A stretch of 64,000 nt of DNA from Lineus longissimus (Eukaryota; Nemertea; Pilidiophora; Heteronemertea; Lineidae). Made by a program: the position numbers and the translations under genes. The notes under the pieces are model-generated. The model saw only the letters and a program-made list of their open reading frames with translations. It did not search any database and had not been told where the DNA came from. This document shows, one piece after another, positions 22,200 through 34,500 of the stretch (position 1 is the stretch's first letter; every line of letters starts with the position of its first letter). The stretch is from assembly GCF_910592395.1 (NCBI RefSeq), contig NC_088322.1, forward strand, positions 7,189,431 to 7,253,430, in the 5' to 3' direction.

Positions 22200-23835
22200 A
22201 TTGTGTTTTATAAAGTGAATGCATAGTACTGCCATCTACTTGGTGATAGAGAGATAGGCTGTGACTATGTCCTTATGTCGACCTTGGTCAGCATGGCTTA
22301 AGAGATCCTTTTCTGAGACATCCTGTAGAGCAGGGTAGATTGTATGTCTTCTTGGGGAGAGAGAGAAAGGCTGTGACTATATCCTTATGTCGACCTAGGT
22401 CAGCATAGCTTTAGAGATCCTTTTCTGGGACATCCTGTAGAGCAGGGTAAATTGTATGACAATGTCTACTTGGTGCGAGAGATATAGGCTGTGACATTGT
22501 CTCCATGACATACTATGCAGCTGGTGCTACAAGAGAAATGGGCTGTGAAAATATCCTTATGTCACCCTGGTCAGAATAGAGATCCTTTTGAGAGATGTTC
22601 TATTTCAGGTGCGAGAGATCTGAGATACGTTTTGACTATGTTCTTATGTTGACCTTGGTCAGCATGACTTTAGAGATCCTTTTCTGAGACGTCCTATTGC
22701 AGGGTAGATTGTATGTCTTCTTGGTGAGAGAGAGATAGTCTGTAACTATGTCTTTATGTCGACCTTGGTCAGCATGGCTATAGAGATCCTTTTCTGAAAC
22801 ATTCTGTAGAGCAGGATAAATTGTTTATCTTCTTGGGGAGAGAGAGAAAGGCTGTGACTATATCCTTATGTCGACCTTGGTCAGCATGGCTTTAGAGATC
22901 CTTTTCTGACACATCCTGTAGAGCAGGGTACAATGTATGTCTACTTGGTGAGAGAGATAGGCTGTGACTATATCTTTATGTCGACCTTGGTCAGCATGGC
23001 TTTAGAGATCCTTTTCTGACACATCCTGTAGAGCAGGATAGATTGTATGTCTACTTGGTGAGAGAGTGATAGGCTGTGACTATGTCCTTGTGTCGACCTT
23101 GGTCAGCATGGCTTTAAAGATTCTTTTCTGGGACATCCTGTCGAGCAGGGTACAATGTATGTCTACTTGGTGAGAGAGAGATAGGCTGTGACTATGTCCC
23201 TTTGTTGACCTTGGTCAGCATGGCTTTAGAGATCCTTTTCTGATACATCCTGTCGAGCAGGGTACAATGTATGTCTACTTGGTGAGAGAGAGATAGGCTG
23301 TGTGTGACTTTGTCCTTATGTCGACCTTGGTCAGCATGGCTTTAGCGATTCTTTTCTGAGACATCCTGTCGAGCAGGGTACAATGTATGTCTACTTGGTG
23401 AGAGAGAGATAGGCTGTGACTATGTCCTTATGTCGACCTTGGTCAGAATGGCTTTAGAGATCCTTTCCTGAGACATCCTGTAGAGCAGGGTAGATTGTAT
23501 GTCTACTTGGTGAGAGAGATATAGGCTGTGACTATGTTTTTATGTCAACCTTGGTCAGCATGGCTTTAGGGATCCTTTCCTGAGACATTGTGTAGAGCAG
23601 GATAGATTGTGTGTCTACTTGGTGAGAGAGATAGGCTGTGACTATATCTTTATGTCGACCTTGGTCAGCATGGCTTTAGGGATCCTTTCCTGAGACATCC
23701 TGTAGAGCAGGATAGATTGTGTGTCTACTTGGTGAGAGAGATATAGGCTGTGACTATGTCTACTTGGTGCGAGAGATATAGGTTGTGACGTTTTCTCAGG
23801 CAGTTGGTCAGGAAGGCTTTTTATATCCATTTCTG
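22200..23835 (-). repeat. Satellite 1, about 115-bp monomer, - oriented block
   Basis: About 14 monomers contain GTCTACTTGGTGAGAGAG, then TAGGCTGTGACTATGTCC, TTATGTCGACCTTGGTCAGC and AGAGATCCTTTTCTGAGACA. Spacing varies from about 110 to 120 bases. Several copies in the middle (22900-23500) are nearly identical, and the edges are more diverged. I call this block - because the same monomer reads in the opposite direction at 24060-25560. Confidence 0.9.
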
Positions 23836-24059
23836 TGACGTCCTGTACATTATATAGCATGGCAAATGGCAGGAAAGTGTTTAACTGTCTATACAGAGAT
23901 AGTTTGTGACGATGTCTTTATGTCGCCCCCTACCTTAAAGAAGCTTAACAGATCGATTTCTGATACATCCTTCTGTGGAGAGATAGGCTGTGACGATGAA
24001 AAAGATCGATCAAGAATGCCTTCTGAACCAGTGCCCCACATCAAGATATCGTCACATGC

Positions 24060-25560
24060 CATCGGCTAGCCAGTGAGACATACAATCTGCTTTTCTGTAC
24101 TGGATGTCACAGAGATGGATCTTTGCACTTACTCGTGTACGGCCACGCTGGACTGTTCTCAGTACATCACTCCTTAACCTACTGGCATCACGAGCCACTA
24201 CGTCCAACTATCCCGTCCTGCACCTTCATGACTTTTAATGTCTCAGAAATTGATCTATAAAGCCTTCTCAACGAAGGACGATCACAGAGACATTGTCGCA
24301 ACGTATTTCTCCTGCACAAGTAAGACATACTTCTTCAATCTTCCTTGCTACATACAGGACGTTTGCAACGTATTCCAAACCAAAGGCGCGATATGAAGAC
24401 ACTGTCACATCCTATCTTTCCTCATACAGTAAGTGAGACATACAATCTGTTTTTCTATACATGATGTCTCGGAGATTTACACTTACTCACACTCGGCGAC
24501 AACGTTACGTTTCTACGTCAACTGTGCAAGCTGGACACTCCTCCGTCCTCATCTTTCTCGGGCAGCTGTACAGTGCTCAGTATATCACCCCCTTTATCTA
24601 CTGGCATCTCGAGACACTACGTCCTACTATTTCGTCCTCAAGTGCATCTTCATGGACTTTTATTGCCTTCTAAACCAAGGGGCCGGCATGAAGACATCAT
24701 CACAACCTATCTCTCTCTATCGCTTCATGTATGTACGGTTGCTATCGGCAGTTTTACTATTACAAGCTGTCCATAAATTGATAAATCCCTCTGCCGGAGA
24801 CCTATCGCACTAGTTAGACAAAGGAAGTTTTATAAACACACTACTGCCAGCCGCCTGGCTATATACATCATGTCTCTGTCGGGGCCGTCGATACGCTGCT
24901 ATACATGATGTCCATTGCCATTGAGCGAAAGCTTTTCCGTCGCAGAGATATCATCACAACCTCTCTCGGCAGGGTTAGACACTTAATGCATCTCTGCACA
25001 GGCTGTAATCTGCCTAATATAAATTGCTCTGTGAAGCCTGCTTGAGACATCGTCCCAATGTGACCTTTCTCACCAGTCAGACTTTCGACTGCTTTTATTT
25101 TCCTTACTATTTGCAGGATGTCTAGGTAGTGAATCTGTGAATAAAAGCCTTCTAAGCCCGGCCCGACATAAAGACATTGTCACAACCTGTCTCTCTTGCA
25201 CCAGTCAGACATAATGCTGTAATCTCCATTGCTTTATACAGGAAGTCTCAGAGAAATGAGTTTGTAACTGCAAACTTGCCACTCGACTATTCCCTATCTT
25301 GGCTGCCACTTTTCCAATTGAAGCTCCATCTTGCTCTGTTCAGCCGGCATCGTCATTGACCATACGGACGAGAAAATGACCGATAATGCCTTGGCGAGGA
25401 GACATAGTCAAAACTTCGAGGAGGACATGATGAGCGCCACAACCTATCTCTGTCAAGGCCAGTTCAATATACTGATACGATCTGTCTGGCTAATACAGGA
25501 TGTGCGAGCAAAGGTCGTCTCAGATTTTCTGCTAGCGAAGCAATCAATATCTGGGAGGTA
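24060..25560 (+). repeat. Satellite 1, diverged block in inverted orientation
   Basis: The phrases AGACATACAATCTG, ACAGGAAGTCTCAGAGAAAT and GACATAAAGACATTGTCACA are the reverse complement of the 22200-23835 monomer. Copies here are far more degraded, and some unique-looking sequence separates them. The switch in orientation falls between about 23850 and 24060. No coding sequence is supported, although several ORFs of 60-126 codons cross it. Confidence 0.65.
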
Positions 25561-26149
25561 CCTCAGCTGGATGCTATGTACCTTGGTGCTACTCTCCATT
25601 GTCATTTTTCTCTTTGTCAGGTTTGTGAGATCTGATTGTGGAATGGTCAGGTAGAACAATGTCTCGGGTGTTCTGGTAGCGAAACACTATTTGGGAGGTA
25701 CCTCAGTTGGATGGCACCTGAGGGCTACTTCATTGTCCTCGTTCTCTTTTTGAGATCTGATCCGATAGGTTTGAATGGTCAATTAGGGAAATGGCGGACT
25801 GCTGTGTTCTGCTAGTGCAGGACTATCTGGGAGATACCGCAGCTTGTTCCTACCTGGGCGCTATTTTTATTGTCCTTATTCTCTCTGTGAGTTCTGACAC
25901 TTTTTGAACGGTCAGACAGGGAAATAGCTGTCGAAGGTGTTCTGGCTGTGAAGTGCAACTTGGTTGCTACCTGGGCAGCACTACTTCACATTATCCTTTC
26001 AATTACCCTACAATTACCTTAGAGTACCTTAGTCAAGGGGGTTTTTTTAGTAGGGCAAGTGCACAGTGCGACGGAACAGCCTATGGCAGAATATTCCTGA
26101 TATCGTCCCAAGTACATGTACCATACTTGAGCTAACCTACTTCATGAAC

Positions 26150-29100
26150 AGGAGTTGTCTGAATGGCCAGCTTGGGGCCTGTCTTCAAGAGAACAGCGAG
26201 GTGTAATCTCTACCATCAGCAGTAGGGTCCAGTTGCCCAAGTACTGTACATGAGATGACCTATTTGAGGCAAAGAGTGGTCTAGATGGCCCAGTCTTATA
26301 TAGTACAGTGAGACGGAACTTCTACCAGAAGGCAGAAGAGTCCAGATGTTGTCGAGAGAACTGAACTTGGTATGACCTACTGGAGGGGCATGAGTTGTCT
26401 GAATGGACAGGTTGGGCCAGTCTTCAAGAGCACAGTGAGATGGAATCTCTACCAAAGGTAGAAGAGCCCAGAATGTTGTCCCGAGTGCTGTGCTCAGGAA
26501 TACCTACTTGAGGCACACAAGTTGTCAGTATGACCATGTTTGGCCAGTCTTGAGGAGTACAGTGAGATGGAACTTCTACCAAAATGCAGAAGAGTCCAGC
26601 ATGTTGTCGAGAGAACTGTACCTGAGATGACCTACTTGAGGCACAAGAGTGGTCTCGATGGCGCAGTCTTATATAGTACAGTGAGATGGAACTTCTACCA
26701 AAAGGCAGAAGAGCCCAGATGTTGTCAAGAGAACTGTACTTGATATGACCTATTCGGGGGGGGGGGGGGGGGGGGGGAGTTGTCTGAATGGATAGGTTGG
26801 GCCAGTCTTCAAGAGCACAGTGAGATGGAATCTCTACCAAAGAGAGAAGACCCCAAAATGTTGTCCCGAGTGTTGTACTGAAGATTACCTACTTGAGGCA
26901 CACAAGTTGTCAGTATGGCCATGTTGGGCCAGTCTTGAGGAGTACAGTGAGATGGAACTTCTACCAAAATGCAGACGAGTCCAGCATGTTGTCGAGAAAA
27001 CTGTACCTGAGATGACCTACTTGAGGCACAAGAGTGATCTCGATGGCTCAGTCTTATATAGTACAGTGAGATGGAACTTCTACCAAAAGGCAGAAGAGTC
27101 CAGATGTTGTCGAGAGAACTGTACTTGATATGACCTACTCGAGGGGGTGAGTTGTCTGAATGGATAGGTTGGGCCAGTCTTCAAGAGCACAGTGAGATGG
27201 AATCTCTACCAAAGACAGAAGAGCCCAGAATGTTTTCCCGAGTGTTGTGCTGAAGATTACCTACTTGAGGCACACAAGTTGTCAGTATGGCCATGTTGGG
27301 CCAGTCTTGAGGAGTACAGTGAGATGGAACTTCTACCGAAAGGCAGACGAGTCCAGGTGTTGTCGAGAAAACTGTACCTGAGGTGACCTACTTGAGGCAC
27401 ACAAGCTGTAAGTATGGCCATGTTGGTCTTGATATGCTGTACTTTAGGCACAAGATAGGTCTCGATGGCCAGGGTGGGCCGATCTTATTGAGTACAGCGA
27501 GATGAAACTTCTACCAAAAGGCAGAAGGGTTCAGATGTTGTCGCGAGAACTGTACTTGATATGACCTACTCGAGGGGCATGAGTTGTTGGAATGGACAGG
27601 TTGGGCCAGTCTTCAAGAGCACAGTGAGATGGAAGTTAAGGCAGAAGAGTGCAGAGGTTGTCGAGAGAACTGAACTTTGTATGACCTACTGGAGGGGCAT
27701 GAGTTGTTGGAATGGACAGGTTGGGCCAGTCTTCAAGAGCACAGTGAGATGGAATCTCTACCAAAGGCAGAAGTGCCCAGAATGTTGTCGAGAGAACTGT
27801 ACTTGATACAACCTACTCGAGAGGGGTGAGTTGTCTGAATGGACAGGTCGGGCCAGTCTTCAAGAGCGCACTGCGATGGAATCTCTTCCAAAGGCAGAAG
27901 AGCCCAGAATGTTGTCCCGAGTGTTGTGCTCAAGATTACCTACTTGAGGCACACAAGTTGTCAGTATGACCCTGGTGGGCCAGTCTTAAGGAGTACAGTG
28001 AGATAGAACTTCTACCAAAAGGCAGAAGAGTGCAGATGTTGTCGAGAGAACTGAACTTGGTATGTCCTGCTGGAGGGGCATAAGTTGTCTGAATGGACAG
28101 GTTTGGCCGGTTTTCAAGAGAACAGTGAGATGGAACTAAAGGCAGAAGTGTCCAGATGTTGTTGAGAGAACTGAACTTGGTATGACCTACTGGAGGGGCA
28201 TAAGTTGTCTGAATGGACAGGTTTGGCCAGTCTTCAAGAGCACAGTGAGATGGAACTTCAGGCAGAAGAGTCCAGATGTTGTCGAGAGAACTGAACTTGG
28301 TATGTCCTACTGGAGGGGCAGAAGTTGTCTGAATGGACAGGTTTGGCCGGTTTTCAAGAGCACGGTGAGATAGAACGTAAGGCAGAAGAGTCCAGATGGT
28401 GTCGAGAGAACTGAACTTGGTATGACCTACTGGAGAGGAATGAGTTGTTTGAATGGACAGGTTGGGCCAGTCTTCAAGAGCACGGTGAGATAGAACGTAA
28501 GGCAGAAGAGTCCAGATGGTGTCGAGAGAACTGAACTTGGTATGACCTACTGGAGGGGAATGAGTTGTTTGAATGGACAGGTTGGGCCGGTCTTCAAGAA
28601 CACAGTGTGGAACTTAAGGCAGAAAAGTGCAGATGTTGTCAAGAGAACTGAACTTGGTATGACCTACTGGAGGGGAATGAGTTGTTTGAATGGACAGGTT
28701 GGGCCAGTCTTCAAGAGCACAGTGACATGGAACTAAAGGCAGAAGTGTCCAGATATTGTTGAGAGAACTGAACTTGGTATGACCTACTTGAGGGGCATAA
28801 GTTGTCTGAATGGACAGGTTTGGCCAGTCTTCAAGAGCACAGTGAGATGGAACTTCAGGCAGAAGAGTCCAGATGTTGTCGAGAGAACTGAACTTGGTAT
28901 GTCCTACTGGAGGGGCATAAATTGTCTGAATGGACAGGTTTGGCCGGTTTTCAAGAGAACAGTGAGATGGAACTTCAGGCAGAAGAGTCCAGATGGTGTA
29001 GAGAGAACTGAACTTGGTATGACCTACTGGAGGGGAATGAGTTGTTTGAATGGACAGGTTGGGCCAGTCTTCAAGAGCACGGCGAGATAGAACGTAAGGC

Positions 29101-29850
29101 AGAAGAGTCCAGATGGTGTCGAGAGAACTGAACTTGGTATGACCTACTGGAGGGGAATGAGTTGTTTGAATGGACAGGTTGGGCCAGTCTTCAAGAGCAC
29201 AGTGTGGAACTTAAGGCAGAAAAGTGCAGATGTTGTCAAGAGAACTGAACTTGGTATGACCTACTGGAGGGGAATGAGTTGTTTGAATGGACAGGTTGGG
29301 CCAGTCTTCAAGAGCACAGTGACATGGAACTAAAGGCAGAAGTGTCCAGATGTTGTTGAGAGAACTGAACTTGGTATGACCTACTGGAGGGGCATAAGTT
29401 GTCTGAATGGACAGGTTTGGCCAGTCTTCAAGAGCACAGAGAGATGGAACTTCAGGCAGAAGAGTCCAGATGTTGTCGAGAGAACTGAACTTGGTATGAC
29501 CTACTTGTTTGAATGGACAGGCTGGGCCAGTCTCCAAGAGCACAGTGAGATGGTACTTCTACCAAAATGCAGAAGAGTCCAGCATGTTGACGAGAGAACT
29601 GTACCTGAGATGACCAACTTGAGGCACAAGAGTGATCTCGATGGCTCAGTCTTATAGAGTACAGTGAGATGGAACTTCTACCAAAAGGCAGAAGATTCCA
29701 GATGTTGTCGAGAGAACTGTACTTGATACAACCTACTTTAGGCACAAGAGTGGTGTCGATAGCCAGGGTGGGCTGGTCTTATAGAGTACAGTGAGAAGGA
29801 ACCTTCACCAAAGTTGGCCTGTCTTTTAGAGGACAGTGAGATAGAATCTC
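26150..29850. repeat. Satellite 2, about 120-bp monomer with higher-order repeats, about 31 copies
   Basis: The monomer carries GTCTGAATGGACAGGTT, GGCCAGTCTTCAAGAGCACA, GTGAGATGGAACTTCTACCA and GTTGTCGAGAGAACTG. On the left (26.4-27.6 kb) it is organised as about 372-385-bp trimers, marked by TGGAATCTCT at 26441, 26826 and 27198. On the right (28.1-29.5 kb) it is organised as 597-bp pentamers, marked by GTTGAGAGAAC at 28161, 28758 and 29355. The monomer is close to 120 bases (40 codons), so repetitive ORFs such as 28779-29090 + arise from it. They are not genes. Confidence 0.9.
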
Positions 29851-30067
29851 TACCAAAGGCAGAGGAGTCCTGACATTGTCCCAGGGCCCTGACAGATGCA
29901 CTTTTCAGGCATCCTGTTTGATATTACACCAACATTGCCAACTGCTGATTTCTCACAAATTTTCATTTCAAAATGCACATTTGAAAATATTGCCACTTGA
30001 TAAGATATAATTTGCGCTATACAGGGTGGCTAAGAATTATTTTCCCTTGCACAATAGAATGTATAAT

Positions 30068-30105
30068 CAGAGTCTTTCTATACTTTCTTGTATAGAAAGA
30101 CTCTG
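30068..30105. repeat. Perfect 16-bp hairpin
   Basis: CAGAGTCTTTCTATAC is followed by a six-base loop (TTTCTT) and the exact complement GTATAGAAAGACTCTG. It sits just right of a TACAGGGTGGCTAAG sequence at 30022 that resembles a solo transposon end. No function is known. Confidence 0.85.
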
Positions 30106-30342
30106 GTATAATGAATCTTACAATCACTTCATTTTAGAATCGGCTTTAAAATGGGATTGCCTTGAGACAATTGTATCTATGCGTATTCAGGCGCACTGCG
30201 CTCACATTGAGGGTGCGCTTATCTCCCGAATATTAACATAACATGTGCATAACAATACGCAAAAAGAATCAAAGATTACATAATGAACTAATAGTGTTGT
30301 TAATCGCTCTAAATACACGTATGCGGTTATATTCTTTAACAT

Positions 30343-30722
30343 ACAGGATGTCCTCGTGAATACCGGTATCGGGTGCCATTTTGAAGAGGCCTCTTGGGGT
30401 GCCATATATTGCATGTATTATAATTGGCTATTTATACTACATGAACAGTCTTATTTAAATGTTATCGTATGCATAGGTCGTCGCAGTCATTGGCTAAAGA
30501 TCTGTAAGCCACATCTGCGGGTATTTCTAATGTTTTGTTAGTCAATGTTCCAGGGCAGTATGGGAAGCAGCGCTTTGCAGATTGTGCATGACCAGTCGCA
30601 ATAAAGGCGGGACCAGGGCCTACTTAGTCCTACTGGCACCCTTTTGCGGACCTCCGAAATGTATGGTCCTACTTTTATAGTACAGAAAGGATAGGCTACC
30701 GGTATTCACGAGGACATCCCGT
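30343..30722. mobile_element. 380-bp TIR element, 26-bp inverted repeats
   Basis: The left end ACAGGATGTCCTCGTGAATA (continuing CCGGTA) and the right end GTATTCACGAGGACATCCCG (preceded by TACCG) pair with about one mismatch over 26 bases. The interior codes for nothing recognisable. It is a MITE-like element of unknown superfamily. Its ACAGGATGTC end resembles a phrase in satellite 1. Confidence 0.75.
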
Positions 30723-31094
30723 CTATTTAAAGGTACATGCGCCTAAGAACAGCAAATTTTACCAGGTAAAAGTATAGTGAAGGCAAGCAGTTTTCATTTA
30801 TAAGCGCATGCACCTGAATACGCATTACGGTACAGTCATCCAGTGATCTTTGATCTCACTGACTTTAAGGGCATTTTCGAAACCGTGAACCTGACCTTTA
30901 TCCACAAGAATTTCAAAATCCTCAAACCTGTGCATAAGGGGATATACATGTAGAAAAGTTGTATTGCAAGGTGCCAACTGAGTAAAGATGATTCATTGAT
31001 ATGAAAATTTGATTATGTCTCTAGTAAGGAATACGTGTTCCATGCCAAAAACTGGTCTTTCTGCCCATACTGATGTGATGAGTCTCACCGATCT

Positions 31095-31100
31095 TTTATT
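31095..31100 (-). promoter_or_regulatory. Candidate poly(A) signal (AATAAA) of the zinc-finger gene
   Basis: On the - strand AATAAA begins five bases after the TGA stop codon. If used, it would leave a 3' UTR of only about 25-30 bases. No other signal was checked far downstream, so a more distal site may be used instead. Confidence 0.35.
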
Positions 31101-31105
31101 TCTCA

Positions 31106-31598
31106 TCAGAAGTGGGTAAGAATATGAGCTTTAAACAGTTTCCCATCTGTGAAGACTTTCCCGCATTCCTTGCACTGAGCTTCCACGTTTTTCTTCACAT
31201 GCCCGTTTTCTGTCACTTTGTCCTTCTGCTGCCTCAAATCGTCACTATCTCTTTTCCTGTTCTTACCCCCACTGCTGCTGTCCCTTTTCCCATCCTTGCC
31301 CCCACTGCTTCTGTCTCTTTTCCCATCCTTACCCCCACTGCTGCTGTCCCTTCTCCAATCCTTATCCCCACTGCTTCTGTCTCTTTTTCCATCCTTACCC
31401 CCACTGCTGCTGTCTCTTTTTCCATCCTTACCCCCACTGCTATACTCTTTCCTTGCATCCTTCCCACTGCTGCTCTTCTTAACAAAATGCTTGGCATTTG
31501 TAGAAGCCTTTCCTTTTTTACTCGACCCCATCCCGCTGTCATCCTTTCTGTCTCTCTCCCAGCATTCCTCCCTTGTCTCCTTTTTCATCTCCTTGTGG
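31106..31598 (-). CDS. Zinc-finger gene, terminal exon with 10-residue repeats and canonical finger
   Basis: The exon encodes 164 codons and the stop. It holds about six or seven tandem copies of a 10-residue Ser/Gly/Lys/Arg/Asp unit (SSGGKDGKRD), encoded by a 30-bp DNA repeat at about 31255-31460. A single canonical C2H2 finger follows: CKECGKVFTDGKLFKAHILT then H, and the protein ends one residue later (F-stop). The repeated DNA also opens long + strand frames, which are shadows. Confidence 0.88.
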
Positions 31599-34500
31599 CT
31601 GCAAAAAATTGAATGTTATATATTTTAACATCAAGAAAACAACATGAAGATGCATGTAGATTAGAATACCAGTGAGTCTGTGATAAACCGTTCACCTCGA
31701 ACTCTGGTTTCTGCTCCAGAAGGCTTCATATCCATAGACTCTGCGCCTGTGACCTGGCAACGCACCACGCACAAAATGAACATTTGTTTTGCTTATTGGA
31801 CATTCCCACCGGTTGAACCAGGGCCAAGGATACGGAGGGACAATGAAAACAACGCAACAAGTCAGCAAGTTCACAGGGGAACAGCGTATCAATAGATAAC
31901 CCAAGTGTCATCAGGGAGTCTTGCCTCCACTGGTTCTCCTTCAGAAACAATACAGAATAGTGTCGTTACCAAGCTGTGACGTCATGAAAAGTGTTGAATC
32001 ATCGAAGATGTCGGCTGCTACATGTGGCACAAAAGTAATAATGTTGAGTCTTGCTGCATTCCCGACATGATTTTCTAACTCACCGTTCCTTAACCATCCT
32101 CTTGTCCGTGTCATCGCTATCGTCATCACTGTCAACTTTTCGCTTCCTCTCCTTTTTCCTCTCCTTCCCATCCGTTGACTCTGACGCAACCTTCCCGGCT
32201 TTTCGATCTTCATTCTTGCAAAACGTCTCGAAATCGTCGCCATGGAACTCCCCGTTATAAATGTACTTGAGTAGGTGAGTGTGTTCGGGAGTGTCTTGGA
32301 TGTCCTGGTGTTTTTTGCCCAAGTGCGTCATGAGGACGTTAGGCGAATGATAGACCAGGCTTATAAGGCAATATTTGCAGCGGTACATCTTCTTGCCGTT
32401 CTCTGAAAGATGTTGAGAAAGTGGAATCAGTTGTGAACAAATCATTACGGTTTTTAGTCGTGACCTCTACAAACCACAGTTTCAAAATAACTGTCTTAAT
32501 TCTTTCACTGCCGAAATTGAAAGTTAACTCGCCATATGCCTCAAATCCCAGTGCTTTTGACAGTAGATGAATCGCTTTGCTTAATCAACCAGTTGACCAC
32601 CTGCTGAAATAACGTGTGGGTAGGGTGGATCCAACACACACAGAATGACAGACTGATAATATTATTGGCAGTCAAGTTAGTTACCCCACACTTAAGGGCC
32701 CAGACAAGAATCTACTTACTTCCTATTTCTATAACCGGCTTTGCCTGAATCGGTTTCTTTATTGGGGCTGCCAGCTGGAAAAAACAAGACGAAAGCGATA
32801 AATTTGTTGGCTTATACCATAAATATAAATTGCTTTGCTGTGTAAAATCAGGGCAGAATATATATGCAATTGGAAATTTTCAAATTCAATTACAGAGTTC
32901 AAATTTTTAACGAATGGCGTAGGCCTTTAAAGCTGAAATGTCACTCATGGTGTCGAAAGCACAAAACCACCAAATTCTGTGAAACACTCACCAGAGGTGT
33001 CCTTTCCTCTCTCTTGATATTCACTCTCGTACACAACAGTCCCATCTCGAGATTCGGATTATCGTACAGGTCCTTCTTCACCAGGGCCATCGTGGCCTTA
33101 TTCTGGACGATGTTTTTGTGCTTGGCCTGGATGTGGCTCATGAGGCTGTTTGCTTGCTTATACTTGATTTGGATTGGGCAGAACTGGCATTGGAACTCGT
33201 AGACACCATCGCCTGAAAGAAAAGATAGTATTAAAGGGGGACTTTAGGCAGGAGCAGAGGGGCTAATTTGGACATCTTCAAGGTGACTAATATACACAGT
33301 AAGGGCCCTGGGTCTTGTCAGATTCAGCACTAAATATATTCCTCGTACAAGCATGAATCAATTCGACATACTGTGAGATGTGAGAGACCCCTATTGGCAA
33401 CTTCGTGTAACTGTATCTTACCTGCCTAGCCGCTGCCTTTATTGTCCCTTTAAGACCTACATGTACCTTTTTACCGGGGCTTTTAACAATCTTTATATTA
33501 ATACCAGAATACACTACAAGTATCAACCAATTGCGTGGTCGTAATGCCAATGGCAGAGGCGTGAATGGTAAAGCTAGTTAGAAATGGATAAGCGACTCAT
33601 GTCAATGATGGTCCTGCAAGGGTTATTAAGGAGACATACCGTTTCTTATGAGTGTCTCCCTCTTAGCGCCCGGTAATAGGTTGACCTGAAACGAAGCAAT
33701 CTCACGGGTCTTTTACAGTGAACAAAACATTTGAATAATTCCCGTGGTATTTTGTCCCAGTCATCAGGGGCAATCAGGTCAACAGTAAAGTTTTTATGAA
33801 GAGGAACTTCTTAAGGGATATTTATATCAATTCCGAAACTTGAAACAACATTGGAAACTTCGAACCAGAAGGGCTATTGTGTTATGCAATGAAACTTTTC
33901 ACTTCAACCACGAAATGTTGATGTACAGATGCCGACACTGACTCAAATATATACAATGTACTTGATAGAAACAATTACAGCATAATGTACCGATTCTGAT
34001 GATTCTCCCTTCTCCTTCTTTTTATGTTTTGATTTAGATCCGGTTGACCTTGCCCCGCTTGTTGACACAGGAGAAGGAGCTGACATGACAGCATCCGGTA
34101 CCGGCGGAGTCTGGACGGCTTGGCTCTGCGGTACATCAAACAGCATGTCGGATATCTGTCGCTTAAGGTAGGGTGTTAACTCTTTGTGCATCTTGTGCAG
34201 ATGTGTCATAAGCGTGTTGAGAGAATGGTAGGGAACCGTATATTTGCAGAATTTGCAGGTGTACTGCTTATCACCTTGGTCTGAAAATAAATGGAGATTT
34301 TTGTTTTAAATGGATATTTTTTGTGTTTAAATGCTCAAGATTTTATCAATCTTTGGCCTGGTGATGAAACATCTTTAACTAGATAAACCGTTACAGCTTT
34401 ATAGATTATGGTCCGGTGGTATGTTTTTCATGGTCAGGTGGTAAATGTAAATGTTTGATTTTGGCCTGGTGGCACACTGGACCAAGAGGGCAGTGGAGAA

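Noticed and set aside
26424-26840. 138-codon - strand ORF and other repetitive ORFs in 26-30 kb
   Set aside because: The satellite monomer is about 120 bases, a multiple of three, so it opens frames automatically. Both strands show such frames and none has a domain.
31112-31628. Long + strand ORFs (136 and 166 codons) rich in Leu, Pro and Ser
   Set aside because: They are antisense shadows of the 30-bp coding repeat in the zinc-finger gene's terminal exon.
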